A stretch of DNA of 64,000 nt from Sporosarcina globispora (GTDB taxonomy: Bacteria; Bacillota; Bacilli; Bacillales; Cytobacillaceae): assembly GCF_001274725.1 (NCBI RefSeq), contig NZ_LGUF01000007.1:4877721-4941720 (forward strand). Direction: 5' to 3'. Positions 52,447 through 61,385 of the stretch are shown here, piece by piece. The translations under genes and the position numbers were made by a program. Numbering within the stretch: the stretch's first letter is position 1; the number at the start of each line of letters is the position of its first letter. The notes below the pieces were generated by a model. That model saw only the letters and a list, made by a program, of their open reading frames with translations, did not search any database and was not told the DNA's origin.

Positions 52447-53295
52447 TTAATTTTTACCTGAAAGAGCCTTTGTCTTATCAAAGCATTGTTCCATTGCACT
52501 CAGGACCGATGCCCGGAATCCTTTCCTTTCAAGTTCTGCAACGGCTTCAATCGTCGCCCCTCCAGGAGTGCACACCTCATCCTTTAATTCCGCAGGATGC
52601 TTGCCCGTTTCCAGCACCATCTTAGCAGCCCCCAACACAGCCTGAGCTGCCAGCTGATATGACTGGTCACGGGAGAGTCCGGCTTTTACACCTCCATCTG
52701 CCAGAGCTTCAATGAACATATATACATAAGCTGGCGAAGACCCGCTTATGGCCGGAATTGCGTCCATCATCTTTTCTTCCATTACAGCTGCCTTTCCTAT
52801 ACATGAGAATATTTTGATTACTTCTTCCATATCCTCCGGGGTTACTGATTCATTCGCTGAAAGAACGCTCATTCCTTCTCCCACTAATGATGGCGTATTA
52901 GGCATGGAGCGGACTGCTTTTATTTTTCGGCCAAATGATTGTTCCAGAAAGGATAGGCTAATACCTGCAGCAATCGTGATGATGATTGCTTGGGAATTAA
53001 TGCTGTTTTTGATTTCATCGATAACTGCACCATGTCCATCAGGCTTAATAGCCAGAAATAGTATATCCGCTTCTTTCGCTGCTTCTATATTGGAACTGCG
53101 CGTTTGTATTTCCCACCTGTTTTTAACATCCTCAAGCGTCAGCTCCGTTCTCGCTGAAGCAATAATCTGTCTCGGGTTTACCAGATTGGATTTTAATATA
53201 CCGCCAATTATGGCCTGTGCCATTTTTCCACATCCGACAAAGCTGATTTTTTTATTCAAAATATTCACATCCTGTCTTGTATTTCCTTTTGCCAT
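52447..53295 (-). CDS. proC: Pyrroline-5-carboxylate reductase (ProC)
   Basis: A 282-residue ProC: NAD(P)H loop SFVGCGKMAQAIIGGIL, then RSMPNTPSLVGEG, ISGSSPAYVYMFIEAL and EVCTPGGATIEAVAELE. It reduces 1-pyrroline-5-carboxylate to proline, the last step of proline synthesis. ATG 53295 follows AAGGAG by 11 bases; TTG 53259, with AGGATGTG upstream, would give a product of 270 residues and is an equal candidate. Several ProC paralogs are common in bacilli. Confidence 0.92.
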   Translation of the reverse strand: MAKGNTRQDVNILNKKISFVGCGKMAQAIIGGILKSNLVNPRQIIASARTELTLEDVKNRWEIQTRSSNIEAAKEADILFLAIKPDGHGAVIDEIKNSINSQAIIITIAAGISLSFLEQSFGRKIKAVRSMPNTPSLVGEGMSVLSANESVTPEDMEEVIKIFSCIGKAAVMEEKMMDAIPAISGSSPAYVYMFIEALADGGVKAGLSRDQSYQLAAQAVLGAAKMVLETGKHPAELKDEVCTPGGATIEAVAELERKGFRASVLSAMEQCFDKTKALSGKN

Positions 53296-53425
53296 TATAC
53301 TGCAGTCTCCTTCTCCTTAACAAAAAACTTTACCTGTGATTGGTATGGTTATGAAAATATAGCAAAGGGTAAAAACATAGCTACGGGGTTACAAAACCAT
53401 TTAATACTGTTTGGAGAGATTGACC

Positions 53426-54031
53426 ATGAAAGATATTACGCAATATGTCCCCTTTTCAGAAAGCTTTTTTCTGCAGCCGACACTAGTATTGGCCGAAGCA
53501 CTGCTCGGCTGCTTATTGATTAAAGAAACTGAAGAAGGCATCGCCTCAGGCTATATCGTTGAGACAGAAGCATATATGGGCCCTGAGGACAGAGCAGCTC
53601 ACAGCTTTGGGAACAAAAGGACGAAACGGACCGAAATCATGTTCAGCGAACCAGGATTTGTTTACACTTATGTGATGCATACCCATTGTTTGGTTAATGT
53701 AGTGAGCGGTCCTAAGGAAAAGCCGGAAGCTGTTTTGATCAGGGGAGTTGAACCTGTCGACGGGCTTGAATTAATGAAGAAAAGGCGAAATATCGAAGAT
53801 CTTAAAAACCTCACAAATGGACCAGGCAAGCTGACTAAAGCTCTCGGGATTACAATAGCTGATTATGGCCGCCATTTTTCCAGCCTTCCACTTTTTCTTG
53901 CTAAAGGAATTACTCCTGATAAAGTCAGCCGGGGAGTTAGAATCGGAATTAATAACTCCGGTGAAGCACGGAATTATCCCTGGAGATTTTGGGTTACTGA
54001 TAACCCTTATGTTTCACGGACCAGAAAATAA
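53426..54031 (+). CDS. DNA-3-methyladenine glycosylase (Mpg/AAG type)
   Basis: A 201-residue base-excision glycosylase of the alkyladenine (AAG) family: VETEAYMGPEDRAAHSFG holds the catalytic Glu region, then GFVYTYVMHTHCLVNVV and LTNGPGKLTKALGI. It removes 3-methyladenine, 7-methylguanine and similar damaged bases. B. subtilis YxlJ is a homolog. ATG 53426 follows TTGGAGAG. It is monocistronic with a strong terminator. Confidence 0.93.
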   Translation: MKDITQYVPFSESFFLQPTLVLAEALLGCLLIKETEEGIASGYIVETEAYMGPEDRAAHSFGNKRTKRTEIMFSEPGFVYTYVMHTHCLVNVVSGPKEKPEAVLIRGVEPVDGLELMKKRRNIEDLKNLTNGPGKLTKALGITIADYGRHFSSLPLFLAKGITPDKVSRGVRIGINNSGEARNYPWRFWVTDNPYVSRTRK

Positions 54032-54044
54032 GTGGGATACAAAA

Positions 54045-54097
54045 AAAATAGACCGGAAAACCTATTCAAATAAAATGAGGTTCTTCGGTCTATTTTT
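54045..54097. terminator. Bidirectional terminator
   Basis: AAAAATAGACCG / CGGTCTATTTTT extended inward by partial pairing, with T-tracts both ways. It follows the glycosylase gene. Confidence 0.85.
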
Positions 54098-54101
54098 ACT
54101 G

Positions 54102-54419
54102 CTAATCTTTACCCCTTTGACTCCATGCATGGATCCTCGGGGATATTTGAAACATCAGCATGCCGATCAAAGCTGCAATCAGGATATAGACTCCGGCAAA
54201 TACCTTAAGCCCCCTGTCGCTAATCCGGCAATAATAACAGAGAATTCTCCCCTCGCTGATAATGATAACCCTGCCTTTAGGGCTTCTTGTTTGGATAGGC
54301 CCTACCAGTGTCCTCCGAAATATCCTGCTCGAGAAGCTTTTACCGCTTAACTCTGATTTTGTTATAAAGAAAATTCGACAGGTGTCTGGCTTTAATAAAA
54401 ATTGTCGATAAAAAAACAA
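54102..54419 (-). CDS. Possible small membrane protein, convergent with the glycosylase gene
   Basis: The minus-strand frame ends at TAG 54102, beside a bidirectional terminator, and codes for a helix near its C-terminus (GLKVFAGVYILIAALIGMLM, then FQISPRIHAW). The start is unclear: the TTG at 54419 has no ribosome-binding site, and a CTG near 54300 lies just after GGAGG. I know no family. It may be a real small gene of 60-70 residues or a chance frame. Confidence 0.35.
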   Translation of the reverse strand: MFFYRQFLLKPDTCRIFFITKSELSGKSFSSRIFRRTLVGPIQTRSPKGRVIIISEGRILCYYCRISDRGLKVFAGVYILIAALIGMLMFQISPRIHAWSQRGKD

Positions 54420-54519
54420 GCTATTTTACTGGACTTTTTATAATTAAGCGTTTATTTTACTATAAAAAGGCAATATTCTATGTATAAGTTTGAATAAAAC
54501 GGAATGGGATGGTGTTACG

Positions 54520-54714
54520 ATGGCAGACAAAAAAAATGTTAAATCTCCCGGCAAAGATCTAAATATTGGTGCGAATGTTTCATTAAACGGCCTGGTAACA
54601 GCTGTTTTTGACAATATGGTCCATGTCCAGATTGGCGCTAAGATTGTAACGGTTCATGTAAAAGACCTTTACTCTGGATTAAATAATCCTTTATTAAAAA
54701 ACCAGCAGGCATAA
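54520..54714 (+). CDS. DUF2187 small protein (YkvS-like)
   Basis: A 64-residue KOW/SH3-like protein: IGANVSLNGLVTAVFDNMVH and VQIGAKIVTVHVKDLYS. This is the DUF2187 family (B. subtilis YkvS) of unknown function. ATG 54520 follows GGGATGGTG. A terminator follows. Confidence 0.8.
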   Translation: MADKKNVKSPGKDLNIGANVSLNGLVTAVFDNMVHVQIGAKIVTVHVKDLYSGLNNPLLKNQQA

Positions 54715-54738
54715 CATCCACCATCTCTAAACATACTT

Positions 54739-54776
54739 CAGGAGGGACAGCGCTATAGCTGCCCCTCCTGTTTTTT
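54739..54776 (+). terminator. Terminator of the DUF2187 gene
   Basis: CAGGAGGG-a-CAGC / AGCTG-CCCTCCTG-type stem then TTTTTT. It could also serve hom on the minus strand. Confidence 0.85.
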
Positions 54777-54790
54777 CTTCTGTTTTCAGA

Positions 54791-56005
54791 TTATACCGGC
54801 TGTACCTGCTTGTTTTCTTCTGCAGCCGGAGCATAGTATCCAAGCACCTGATAAGCCTTCAAATCCGGTGCTAATAATGACACAGCTTCGAATGATGCCT
54901 TAACAATAAAGGCATCTTTTGATACTTTGCTGATTGTTTCAAATCCCTCAGGCAATTCTGCCTGATCAGCATCACCAAGTATAACCCAAACCGGCTGTTC
55001 AAGAACTGTTTCTTCCGATTTGCCTTCCTCAAATACTGCAGGAAAATCGGCTTTACCAATATGAATTAAATCTTCCACAATTGCACTTGCAGTTGGGAAC
55101 ATACCGGCTCCAGGACCCTGCAGGCTGATGTTCCCTACGATATCTGCATCAATCGAAACCGCATTCTGCACTCCTTCTACTCTGTACAAGGGATGTGCCT
55201 CCCCTGTCAAAACCGGTTTTACTGTACAACTTATAGTTTCTTGTTCTTTTTGGATTGATGCTACGTGTTTAAATTTCAGGCCAAGGGAAGCAGCAACACG
55301 AATTTGCTCAATAGTAATGCCAGTAATGCCTTCTCTTACAGATGTCTCCTGCGATGGTGATTTCCCGAATACTAGCTCGCTCAGAACAACGGCTTTGTAA
55401 AAAGCGTCATATCCTTCGATATCATTTTTCGGATCAGCTTCTGCATATCCTTTTTCCTGAGCTATTTTCAGCGCTTCTTCAAATGTTAAGTTCTCCTCGC
55501 GCATACTTGTCAAAATAAAATTGGATGTGCCATTTAAAATTCCTTCAATCCGTTCAATCTTGTTGGCATTAAGCAGCTGCTTAATGGTTTGAATTATGGG
55601 GATTCCCCCACCAACAGTTGCTTCAAATCCTAATGATACATTGTTGTGTTTTGCGAGCCTCGCCAGTTCTCTTCCATGAAATGCAAACATTTCCTTATTT
55701 GCAGTGATGACATGGCAGCCTCTAGATATTGCCTGGCGCAAATATGTATAACCTGGTTCCCTGCCAACAATGGCATCAATTACGACATCAAGCTTTGGAA
55801 GCTCAATAATTTCCTGAAAGTTATCAGTTAAAAGCACCTCACCATCAGGCAAAGAATGTTTACTTACATTTTTGACAAGAATGGCCGAAACCTTTACTTC
55901 TCTCCCAAAAATTGCCTGAAGCCTTCCCTGATGCTTGCTGATCGTTTCATACACTCCTTTTCCAACAGTTCCAAACCCCAATAGCCCAATAGATATCGCT
56001 GACAT
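54791..56005 (-). CDS. hom: Homoserine dehydrogenase (Hom)
   Basis: A 404-residue homoserine dehydrogenase: NAD(P) loop IGLLGFGTVGKGVYE, catalytic region NKEMFAFHG, GFEATVGGGIPIIQ, EGILNGTSNFILTSM and AEADPKNDIEGYDAFYK. The C-terminus is a degenerate ACT-like regulatory domain. It reduces aspartate semialdehyde to homoserine, the branch point to methionine and threonine. A SAM-I riboswitch and terminator precede it, so here it is regulated as a methionine gene. ATG 56005 lacks a strong site; AGGGGGAAT is near. Confidence 0.93.
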   Translation of the reverse strand: MSAISIGLLGFGTVGKGVYETISKHQGRLQAIFGREVKVSAILVKNVSKHSLPDGEVLLTDNFQEIIELPKLDVVIDAIVGREPGYTYLRQAISRGCHVITANKEMFAFHGRELARLAKHNNVSLGFEATVGGGIPIIQTIKQLLNANKIERIEGILNGTSNFILTSMREENLTFEEALKIAQEKGYAEADPKNDIEGYDAFYKAVVLSELVFGKSPSQETSVREGITGITIEQIRVAASLGLKFKHVASIQKEQETISCTVKPVLTGEAHPLYRVEGVQNAVSIDADIVGNISLQGPGAGMFPTASAIVEDLIHIGKADFPAVFEEGKSEETVLEQPVWVILGDADQAELPEGFETISKVSKDAFIVKASFEAVSLLAPDLKAYQVLGYYAPAAEENKQVQPV

Positions 56006-56056
56006 ACCTCATTCCCCCTGATTAACATTTATAGTGCATAAAGCCATAAAATAGAA

Positions 56057-56092
56057 AAACCCCTTCGTCCATCACAGACAAGAAGGGGTTTG
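56057..56092 (-). terminator. SAM riboswitch terminator
   Basis: Minus strand: AAACCCCTTC / GAAGGGGTTT, 15-nt loop, then TTTTTC. It is the off-state hairpin upstream of hom. Confidence 0.88.
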
Positions 56093-56111
56093 AATTTACA
56101 TTCCGTTCATT

Positions 56112-56225
56112 CCGCCTTCTCATCTTCGGAAAATGCTTTTCCTCTGAATTTGGCACCGTGCATAAATGCTGGTTGCCGAGGCTTCGTAGGGTCAGTCCCT
56201 CCGCCTCTCTTGATAAGAAGTTTCT
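56112..56225 (-). ncRNA. SAM-I riboswitch (S-box)
   Basis: Minus strand shows the S-box core: CTTATCAAGAGAGGCGGAGG, GGACTGACCCTACGAAGCC, CGGCAACC, GGTGCCAAATTC and the closing arm GATGAGAAG pairing with CTTCTTATC. It represses hom when S-adenosylmethionine is high, by allowing the terminator at 56057-56092. Confidence 0.95.
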
Positions 56226-56297
56226 AAGTATTCAATTAATATGAATCATAAACATTAATAAGGAATACGTCAACCTTTTTTTGATAAATTATTTTCT

Positions 56298-56936
56298 TCA
56301 AACGCTTTCACTTTCTGTGAAGCCTTCGGATATGATTTCAAGAAAATGCTTAAGAATTCTGGCAGTGAGCCCCCAAATAACCTTATCCTCAAAATAGTAA
56401 AATATTTCTTCCACTTTTCTTGTCTGCCAATTATAATTTTCCCCTCCGGCAATCAGGTCAAAAGGAAAGTTTTCTTCAGGCTGCACTTTAAAATTTACGT
56501 GATAAGTTTCGGGCTCTACTTCTTTTAAAAATGAAAGCGGAACGGTAAAAACTTCTTCCACTTCAGCCGGATTCGGCACAATCTGGTCGGGATTATTGAT
56601 AATGCCTGCATAAGGGTAAATAATTTGCCCGAAGGAAATCATGTAATCCAAAGGGGATACATCTATGATGCTGTCTTCGCTAATGCCTAGTTCCTCAGAG
56701 GTCTCACGGATGGCAGTATGCTCTTCATCCCTGTCTCCCGGATCTATCCTTCCACCCGGGAAACATACCTCCCCCGGCTGCCTTCTCATCTTGAGTGAAC
56801 GCACTTCAAAAAGGACATGTACTTCATTATTTATTTCAACCAGCGGAAGCAGTATAGCGAATTTTGAAAACCGTGCACTACCTAAAATGACTGGAGTCCT
56901 GTTATTTAACCTTTTAGCCAGCTTCTCTATTTCCAT
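56298..56936 (-). CDS. NUDIX coenzyme A pyrophosphatase
   Basis: A 212-residue NUDIX hydrolase: the upstream UPF0035/NudL element includes RSLKMRRQPGEVCFPGGRID, overlapping the Nudix box G-x5-E-x7-R-E-x2-E-E (GDRDEEHTAIRETSEELGI). This subfamily cleaves CoA and its derivatives to 3',5'-ADP and phosphopantetheine. ATG 56936 follows GGAGGTG. It is monocistronic. Confidence 0.9.
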   Translation of the reverse strand: MEIEKLAKRLNNRTPVILGSARFSKFAILLPLVEINNEVHVLFEVRSLKMRRQPGEVCFPGGRIDPGDRDEEHTAIRETSEELGISEDSIIDVSPLDYMISFGQIIYPYAGIINNPDQIVPNPAEVEEVFTVPLSFLKEVEPETYHVNFKVQPEENFPFDLIAGGENYNWQTRKVEEIFYYFEDKVIWGLTARILKHFLEIISEGFTESESV

Positions 56937-57148
56937 CTAGCCACCTCCAGTAAAAATTCCAATTTATTGGCTGTTATCTTTATAATACTGTATTTGCAAA
57001 GTTTTATTAATTCATAAGGCTTGTACCATGTAATGGCCCAGGGACTAACTGCTATTTAGCTGCCTTTGGGCCCTTCACAAAAAAAAGTTTCTCCTCCCAT
57101 ATTTCAGGGAAAATAAAAAAATATAATAATACACTAGGAGTGAAAAGT

Positions 57149-57676
57149 ATGAAGAAAAATATTTTGATAGGCGGATACGATACACAGGAAAAGCTAAAAG
57201 AAGCAATTAAAGGTGCAAAGTCAAACGGGTATCAGAAAGAGAACCTTGTTATTGTTTCAAAAGATGGAGCAAACCTTGAAAGCTTTGCAGACAATTACGG
57301 AGTGAACCTTCGAATAGTCGGATCCCAGGAGCTCGGCAACCAGCGATTTCTTGATTCAGTCAAAGCTCTTTTTATGGGAGAAGATCCAGCCACAAGTTCA
57401 GGAATAGATCCTGATAAAAAAGACGGGATACGGTTTGATGAACATGACCTGGGTAAATACGCAAGTATGGTATTTGACGGAAAATATGTCTTGATTACAG
57501 ACTACTACGGGACCTACCCCACAACTCGGGATGACAATCAGGGGTACACAGCGGAAGACTCAGAAGGTTACCTCGAAAGTGCTCCAGCCCGTGAAGTACT
57601 ACATGAGGAAAATATCAAAACACTGGCTGATAAATCCGGACGTTCATTTGCTGTCAGTGATCATGAGAATGATTAA
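57149..57676 (+). CDS. General stress protein 17M-like (YflT), C-terminally truncated
   Basis: A 175-residue protein of the YflT/general stress 17M type: IGGYDTQEKLKEAIKGAKSN and NLVIVSKDGANLESFADNYG lead a small alpha/beta domain. It now ends SDHEND with TAA at 57674. The sequence that originally followed (S-V-Q-T-S-P-K-V-A-D and the tail to R-L-K) lies 2 kb away at 59761-59851, after a diverged second copy of the last 95 bases. So an insertion removed about 28 residues. ATG 57149 follows AGGAG. Confidence 0.82.
   Translation: MKKNILIGGYDTQEKLKEAIKGAKSNGYQKENLVIVSKDGANLESFADNYGVNLRIVGSQELGNQRFLDSVKALFMGEDPATSSGIDPDKKDGIRFDEHDLGKYASMVFDGKYVLITDYYGTYPTTRDDNQGYTAEDSEGYLESAPAREVLHEENIKTLADKSGRSFAVSDHEND
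57578..57672 (+). repeat. Direct repeat flanking the ClC insertion, left copy
   Basis: From AGTGCTCC to GAGAATGA at the end of the stress gene. The right copy at 59673-59760 differs by a 7-base deletion and a few substitutions. Confidence 0.85.
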
Positions 57677-57702
57677 AGAATTCTTTGTAAGTTTTAATCA
57701 AA

Positions 57703-57734
57703 CTCCCTCCTTGAAATTCATTGTAAGGAGGGAA
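57703..57734. terminator. Hairpin between the stress gene and the ClC gene
   Basis: TCCCTCCTT / AAGGAGGGA, 12-nt loop. A partial T-tract on the minus strand makes it the likely terminator of the ClC gene. Confidence 0.6.
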
Positions 57735-57800
57735 GTGTCCATATGACTATATTAATTTTATGTGTGTTGTTAAATTAATAGAAACTGCTTTTTTATCCAG

Positions 57801-59048
57801 CTATTCTGCATTTGCGATAGAATCGTTATTTATTCGCATATGCTTAGGGATTGGAAATGCATTACCAATGAATGCCGCTCCAAGCATTGGTAATAATAAA
57901 TTAATTGGGAAGAACATCAGTAATAATAATGTAGCGGCGACTGGTTTCTGTAATGTGTAGCTTAAAATAGCGGTCGTCACGAGCGCTACGGAAGCAGTTG
58001 AATCTAACGGCACGACAGTAGCGATGGCATATCCGATACTTGTACCAGCAAATATTATCGGAAAAAGATGTCCACCACGCCAACCCGTAGATAAACAAAT
58101 TGCCGTTGTACATAATTTAAAAATGCCCACAATAAGCAGCAGCCAAAATGATATTTCTGTCCATTCATGCACTAATTCTGGTAATTCGTGAGCTCCTGAA
58201 AACATTGTATATGGGAATAAAGTTCCTAAAATCCCCAAAAGAATACCACCTATAATACCTAATGCCAATTTATATTCTTTAAAAGGATGCACTATCTTTT
58301 CCAATATATGTTCTGTTTTGAAATAAAAATAACCTAAACCAGCACCTATACAAGTAAGGGGAAGCAAGGCAATCCATTCATTGAGTGCGAAAGTCCCTCT
58401 CTCGAAATTAACAATAAAGGATCCACGATTATCTAGCTTACTAAACCATATAAAAACAAGAAAACCAGCAAAAGTAGTAGCGAGATATAAAATAGTCTTA
58501 TTTCTTTTAGAAATTTCAGCAATTCGGTCATTTTCATTTTCATTTTCACTTGGGGCTAAGTAACCGAATAGCGGCGCATTAAAAATAACACTTAAAGCAG
58601 CGCCTATCCCGGCTTCTGTTAGTTCTCGTACTCCTTTGAAAGTAAATGTAAAGCGATCCCCGATCCACGTACAAAGTCCACCTATAATCCCAACAAGTGC
58701 TGCTTCCGGTCCTAGGCTTGCGCCAAATATTAAAGCGATCATAGCCGTTAACGTAGATTGATGCACAAAACGGTACTCAATCCTACCTGTCTCCTTATAT
58801 TCAGACAGTACCTCTGGCATTAAACGCGGGTATGTACCTAAGTACTTCTGTGCCAGTCCGATAAGTACACCACCAATTGTTGTTACACAAATTGTGTAAT
58901 AAGCTGGTGATGCTAACTCTTCAGGGATATAATCCCAAACGAACCAAATTCCAACATTCACTAAAGATAAAAATAACCAGGCTGTAACACCAACTATAGA
59001 GCCTAGAAACATACCATACATGATAAATAAATAGTGCCTGCCTCTCAT
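57801..59048 (-). CDS. ClC-family chloride channel/antiporter
   Basis: A 415-residue ClC protein. Anion-site motifs are GASLGPEAALVGIIGGL (G-x-E-x-A) and GWRGGHLFPIIFAGTSIG (G-x2-G-G-x-F-x-P), with a first site FLSLVNVG at the N-terminus. It moves chloride or fluoride, by channel or H+ exchange. ATG 59048 follows AAAGGAG; a longer frame to 59168 includes unrelated sequence. The gene is inside an insertion that splits a stress gene, with a decayed P450 reductase fragment beside it, so it is probably a horizontal acquisition. Confidence 0.88.
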   Translation of the reverse strand: MRGRHYLFIMYGMFLGSIVGVTAWLFLSLVNVGIWFVWDYIPEELASPAYYTICVTTIGGVLIGLAQKYLGTYPRLMPEVLSEYKETGRIEYRFVHQSTLTAMIALIFGASLGPEAALVGIIGGLCTWIGDRFTFTFKGVRELTEAGIGAALSVIFNAPLFGYLAPSENENENDRIAEISKRNKTILYLATTFAGFLVFIWFSKLDNRGSFIVNFERGTFALNEWIALLPLTCIGAGLGYFYFKTEHILEKIVHPFKEYKLALGIIGGILLGILGTLFPYTMFSGAHELPELVHEWTEISFWLLLIVGIFKLCTTAICLSTGWRGGHLFPIIFAGTSIGYAIATVVPLDSTASVALVTTAILSYTLQKPVAATLLLLMFFPINLLLPMLGAAFIGNAFPIPKHMRINNDSIANAE

Positions 59049-59179
59049 AATAGTTACTCCTTTATATTCTATTATAAAAAAATTGGGTATTCTGATACAA
59101 AAATAATTGGATACTACTTTTTCGCGTGTCATAGACTCAAGGCTCTTACGAATCCCTTGTGCCCCCATACCTGAGCATT

Positions 59180-59672
59180 TTACACCGATGAATGGGAAGT
59201 GGTCAGGACCGCGCTCTGTACGTCCGTAATTTGAACAGAACCGATTTCGTTAGCTCTGGATGACTACAACCGAAATATAGATGCGCTTCCCCTAAATTAA
59301 CACCTTTTTGCTTTTGGACACAATGCGTTTATAAGAATCCACGGAATGGTGCAATTCCAGGGCCTGGTCCAACCATGATAATTGGTGTGCGTTTCTCGTA
59401 TTTATGAAGAGGACAAACCGTAAATGTTGCCTATTCCCGTATTTGTGCTCGAGTTGCCGATTCCTGAACCTCAACACTATAGCTAAGAAAGTCAAATAAA
59501 CTAACAGGACGGTCCAAAGGAAGATGAGCTGTACTGCGTCCACTTGTACTCAGTATGACTTGATCCTTCCCGTTTAATCCAAAACGTTTTAAATTCGGTT
59601 GACATTTTTTCGGCCGTTACTTAGCAGCACTCCAAGGTGGTCTCCTTCCGGCAAGGCTACCTCAATATGTCG
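59180..59672 (-). pseudogene. Decayed reductase fragment of a CYP102 (P450-BM3-like) enzyme
   Basis: Minus strand in several frames: RHIEVALPEGDHLGVLL, then RFGLNGKDQVILSTSGRSTA, HLPLDRPVSLFDFLSYSVEV and TPIIMVGPGPGIAPFRGFL, then KQKGVNLGEAHLYFGC. These match the NADPH-cytochrome P450 reductase half of fused P450-BM3 type proteins, with internal deletions and stop codons. The haem domain is absent. It is non-functional and marks the imported segment. Confidence 0.85.
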
Positions 59673-59760
59673 AGTGCTCCAGCCCGTGACATGATGAAAA
59701 TATCAAAACACTGGCTCATAAATCCGGACGTTCATGTGCTGTCAGTGATCATGAGAATGA
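59673..59760 (+). repeat. Direct repeat flanking the ClC insertion, right copy
   Basis: A diverged copy of 57578-57672, with 7 bases lost and three substitutions. It is out of frame for most of its length and reaches the original gene tail. Confidence 0.85.
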
Positions 59761-59851
59761 CAGTGTTCAGACCTCACCAAAGGTTGCAGATGTGAAATAC
59801 AGCGCTGAATTAAATTGGGATGAACGGATTACTAAGAAAAGGCTTAAATAA
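59761..59851 (+). pseudogene. Severed C-terminal tail of the YflT-like stress gene
   Basis: In frame with SDHEND of the right repeat: S-V-Q-T-S-P-K-V-A-D-V-K-Y-S-A-E-L-N-W-D, then E-R-I-T-K-K-R-L-K and TAA at 59849-59851. It has no start or promoter. It shows the original length of the stress protein, about 27 residues more than the present gene. Confidence 0.8.
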
Positions 59852-59853
59852 CA

Positions 59854-59881
59854 CAGGACTCCTGGCCTGGGGTCTTTTTTT
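59854..59881 (+). terminator. Original terminator of the stress gene
   Basis: GACTCC / GGGGTC with a 6-nt loop and seven T residues, now separated from its gene by the insertion. Confidence 0.75.
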
Positions 59882-59887
59882 GAAACA

Positions 59888-59910
59888 AAAAAGAGAGGTC
59901 CCCCTCTCTT
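59888..59910 (-). terminator. yhbH terminator
   Basis: AAGAGAGG / CCTCTCTT with T-tract on the minus strand, overlapping the yhbH stop. Confidence 0.8.
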
Positions 59911-61081
59911 AAGCATACTTTTTCTTATCCTCATCCTGTTTGAAGAAACTCTTCATCGCATGGAATACATCTGCTTTTTGCTTAAGGATATAATAGCGGA
60001 AATCCTCATTTTTAATATTTTTATAGGCGGACATCAGGGTCGAGTGGCGGTTATACTGGTTGACCTCACCATATCCAAACATATTGGACACTTTCATCAG
60101 GTCTTCAACTAGTTTAACACAGCGGGCGTTGTCAGAGGTCAGGTTATCACCGTCTGAGAAATGGAAAGGATAAATATTATATTTGCGCGGGTCGTATTTG
60201 GCATCAATCAGTTCAAGCGCTTTACGGTATGCCGATGAACAAATTGTTCCCCCACTTTCACCTTTGGAGAAAAAGTCTTCTTCTGATACCACTTTGGCTT
60301 CAGTATGGTGGGCAATAAACTCAATGTGGACTGTTTCATATTTGGTTCTTAGGAATCGGGTCATCCAGAAGAAAAAGCTTCTGGCCATATACTTTTCCCA
60401 TATTCCCATCGAGCCGCTCGTATCCATCATTGCAAGCACGACAGCCTTTGAATCAGGCTTTACAATTTCATTCCAAGTCTTGAACTTCAAATCTTCCTTA
60501 TAAATCGGGTGGAAAGCTGCCTTTCCATTCATTGCATTGCGTTTGAATGCAGACATCATGGTCCGCTTCTTATCAATATTGCCCATCAGGCCGGTCTTTC
60601 TGATATCATTAAATTCAATATTCTCTACCAGGTTTTCATCCTGCTCTTTTCTCTTTAAATTAGGCAATTCCAATTGTTTAAATAAAGCTTCTTCAATTTC
60701 CATCAGTGAAACTTCTGCTTCAAAATAATCCTCGCCTGCCTGGTCGCCTGCCCCTTGCCCTTTTCCAGGCCCTTTCTGGCTGCCGGATCCGTCACGTGCC
60801 ACTACATCTCCAATCTGGCTATCTCCATCGCCTTGGCCGACATGTTTGTTTTTATCATAGTTATAACGGATTTTGTATTCATCCAATGAGCGAATCGGAA
60901 TTTTTACTACTTCCCGCCCATTCGACATCACAATGTTTTCTTCCGTTATCAAATCAGGCAAATTGTTGCGGATTGCTTCCTGGACTTTATCCTGATGACG
61001 CTGCTGGTCATCATAGCCTTTGCGATGGAGGGACCAATCTTCTTGGGAAATCACAAACTGATGGTTATTGACATTCGTCAT
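59909..61081 (-). CDS. yhbH: Sporulation-associated protein YhbH (DUF444)
   Basis: A 390-residue DUF444 protein with an N-terminal basic region ([20 protein letters not shown]), a Gly/Gln-rich stretch and a C-terminal von Willebrand A-like domain with MIDAS motif [20 protein letters not shown]. It is known in B. subtilis as YhbH, expressed early in sporulation with PrkA, and as YeaH in enterobacteria, where it is linked to YeaG kinase. ATG 61081 follows AAAGGAGGGG. It shares strand and neighbourhood with prkA. Confidence 0.93.
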   Translation of the reverse strand: MTNVNNHQFVISQEDWSLHRKGYDDQQRHQDKVQEAIRNNLPDLITEENIVMSNGREVVKIPIRSLDEYKIRYNYDKNKHVGQGDGDSQIGDVVARDGSGSQKGPGKGQGAGDQAGEDYFEAEVSLMEIEEALFKQLELPNLKRKEQDENLVENIEFNDIRKTGLMGNIDKKRTMMSAFKRNAMNGKAAFHPIYKEDLKFKTWNEIVKPDSKAVVLAMMDTSGSMGIWEKYMARSFFFWMTRFLRTKYETVHIEFIAHHTEAKVVSEEDFFSKGESGGTICSSAYRKALELIDAKYDPRKYNIYPFHFSDGDNLTSDNARCVKLVEDLMKVSNMFGYGEVNQYNRHSTLMSAYKNIKNEDFRYYILKQKADVFHAMKSFFKQDEDKKKYA

Positions 61082-61371
61082 GTTAACCCCTCCTTTTAAA
61101 ATTAAATTTCACACATTCCAGATTCCCAACATACAATATCGCGAGTGTCAAAAAAAGACAAAACATCCCCAAACCAGCAGTCTGCCGCTTTTCATAGATT
61201 CATTTCCCGGCAGCAAGTTTTTATTAAGGCACCAATAACAAGAAATGTTTATTACTCTATCATATGCGAGAAGACAAAATAATTTACAAATAATTTTGAC
61301 AATAATATATTCGCAGCCTCTTTTGGACAAGCCCGTTTTTCAATTCGGAAAAATCCCTTATTAAACGAAAA
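61082..61371. other. Intergenic region upstream of yhbH
   Basis: Nearly 300 bp of AT-rich sequence with no ORF bearing a ribosome-binding site. The yhbH promoter should be here on the minus strand; I cannot place it. Confidence 0.35.
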
Positions 61372-61385
61372 TAAACCTCCGCCGC

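Noticed and set aside
53865..54350. Plus-strand frame of 161 codons overlapping the glycosylase gene end
   Set aside because: It overlaps a confirmed gene in another frame and runs through a strong terminator.
61148..61330. Minus-strand frame of 60 codons upstream of yhbH
   Set aside because: No ribosome-binding site and no protein-like pattern; it fills an AT-rich intergenic region.
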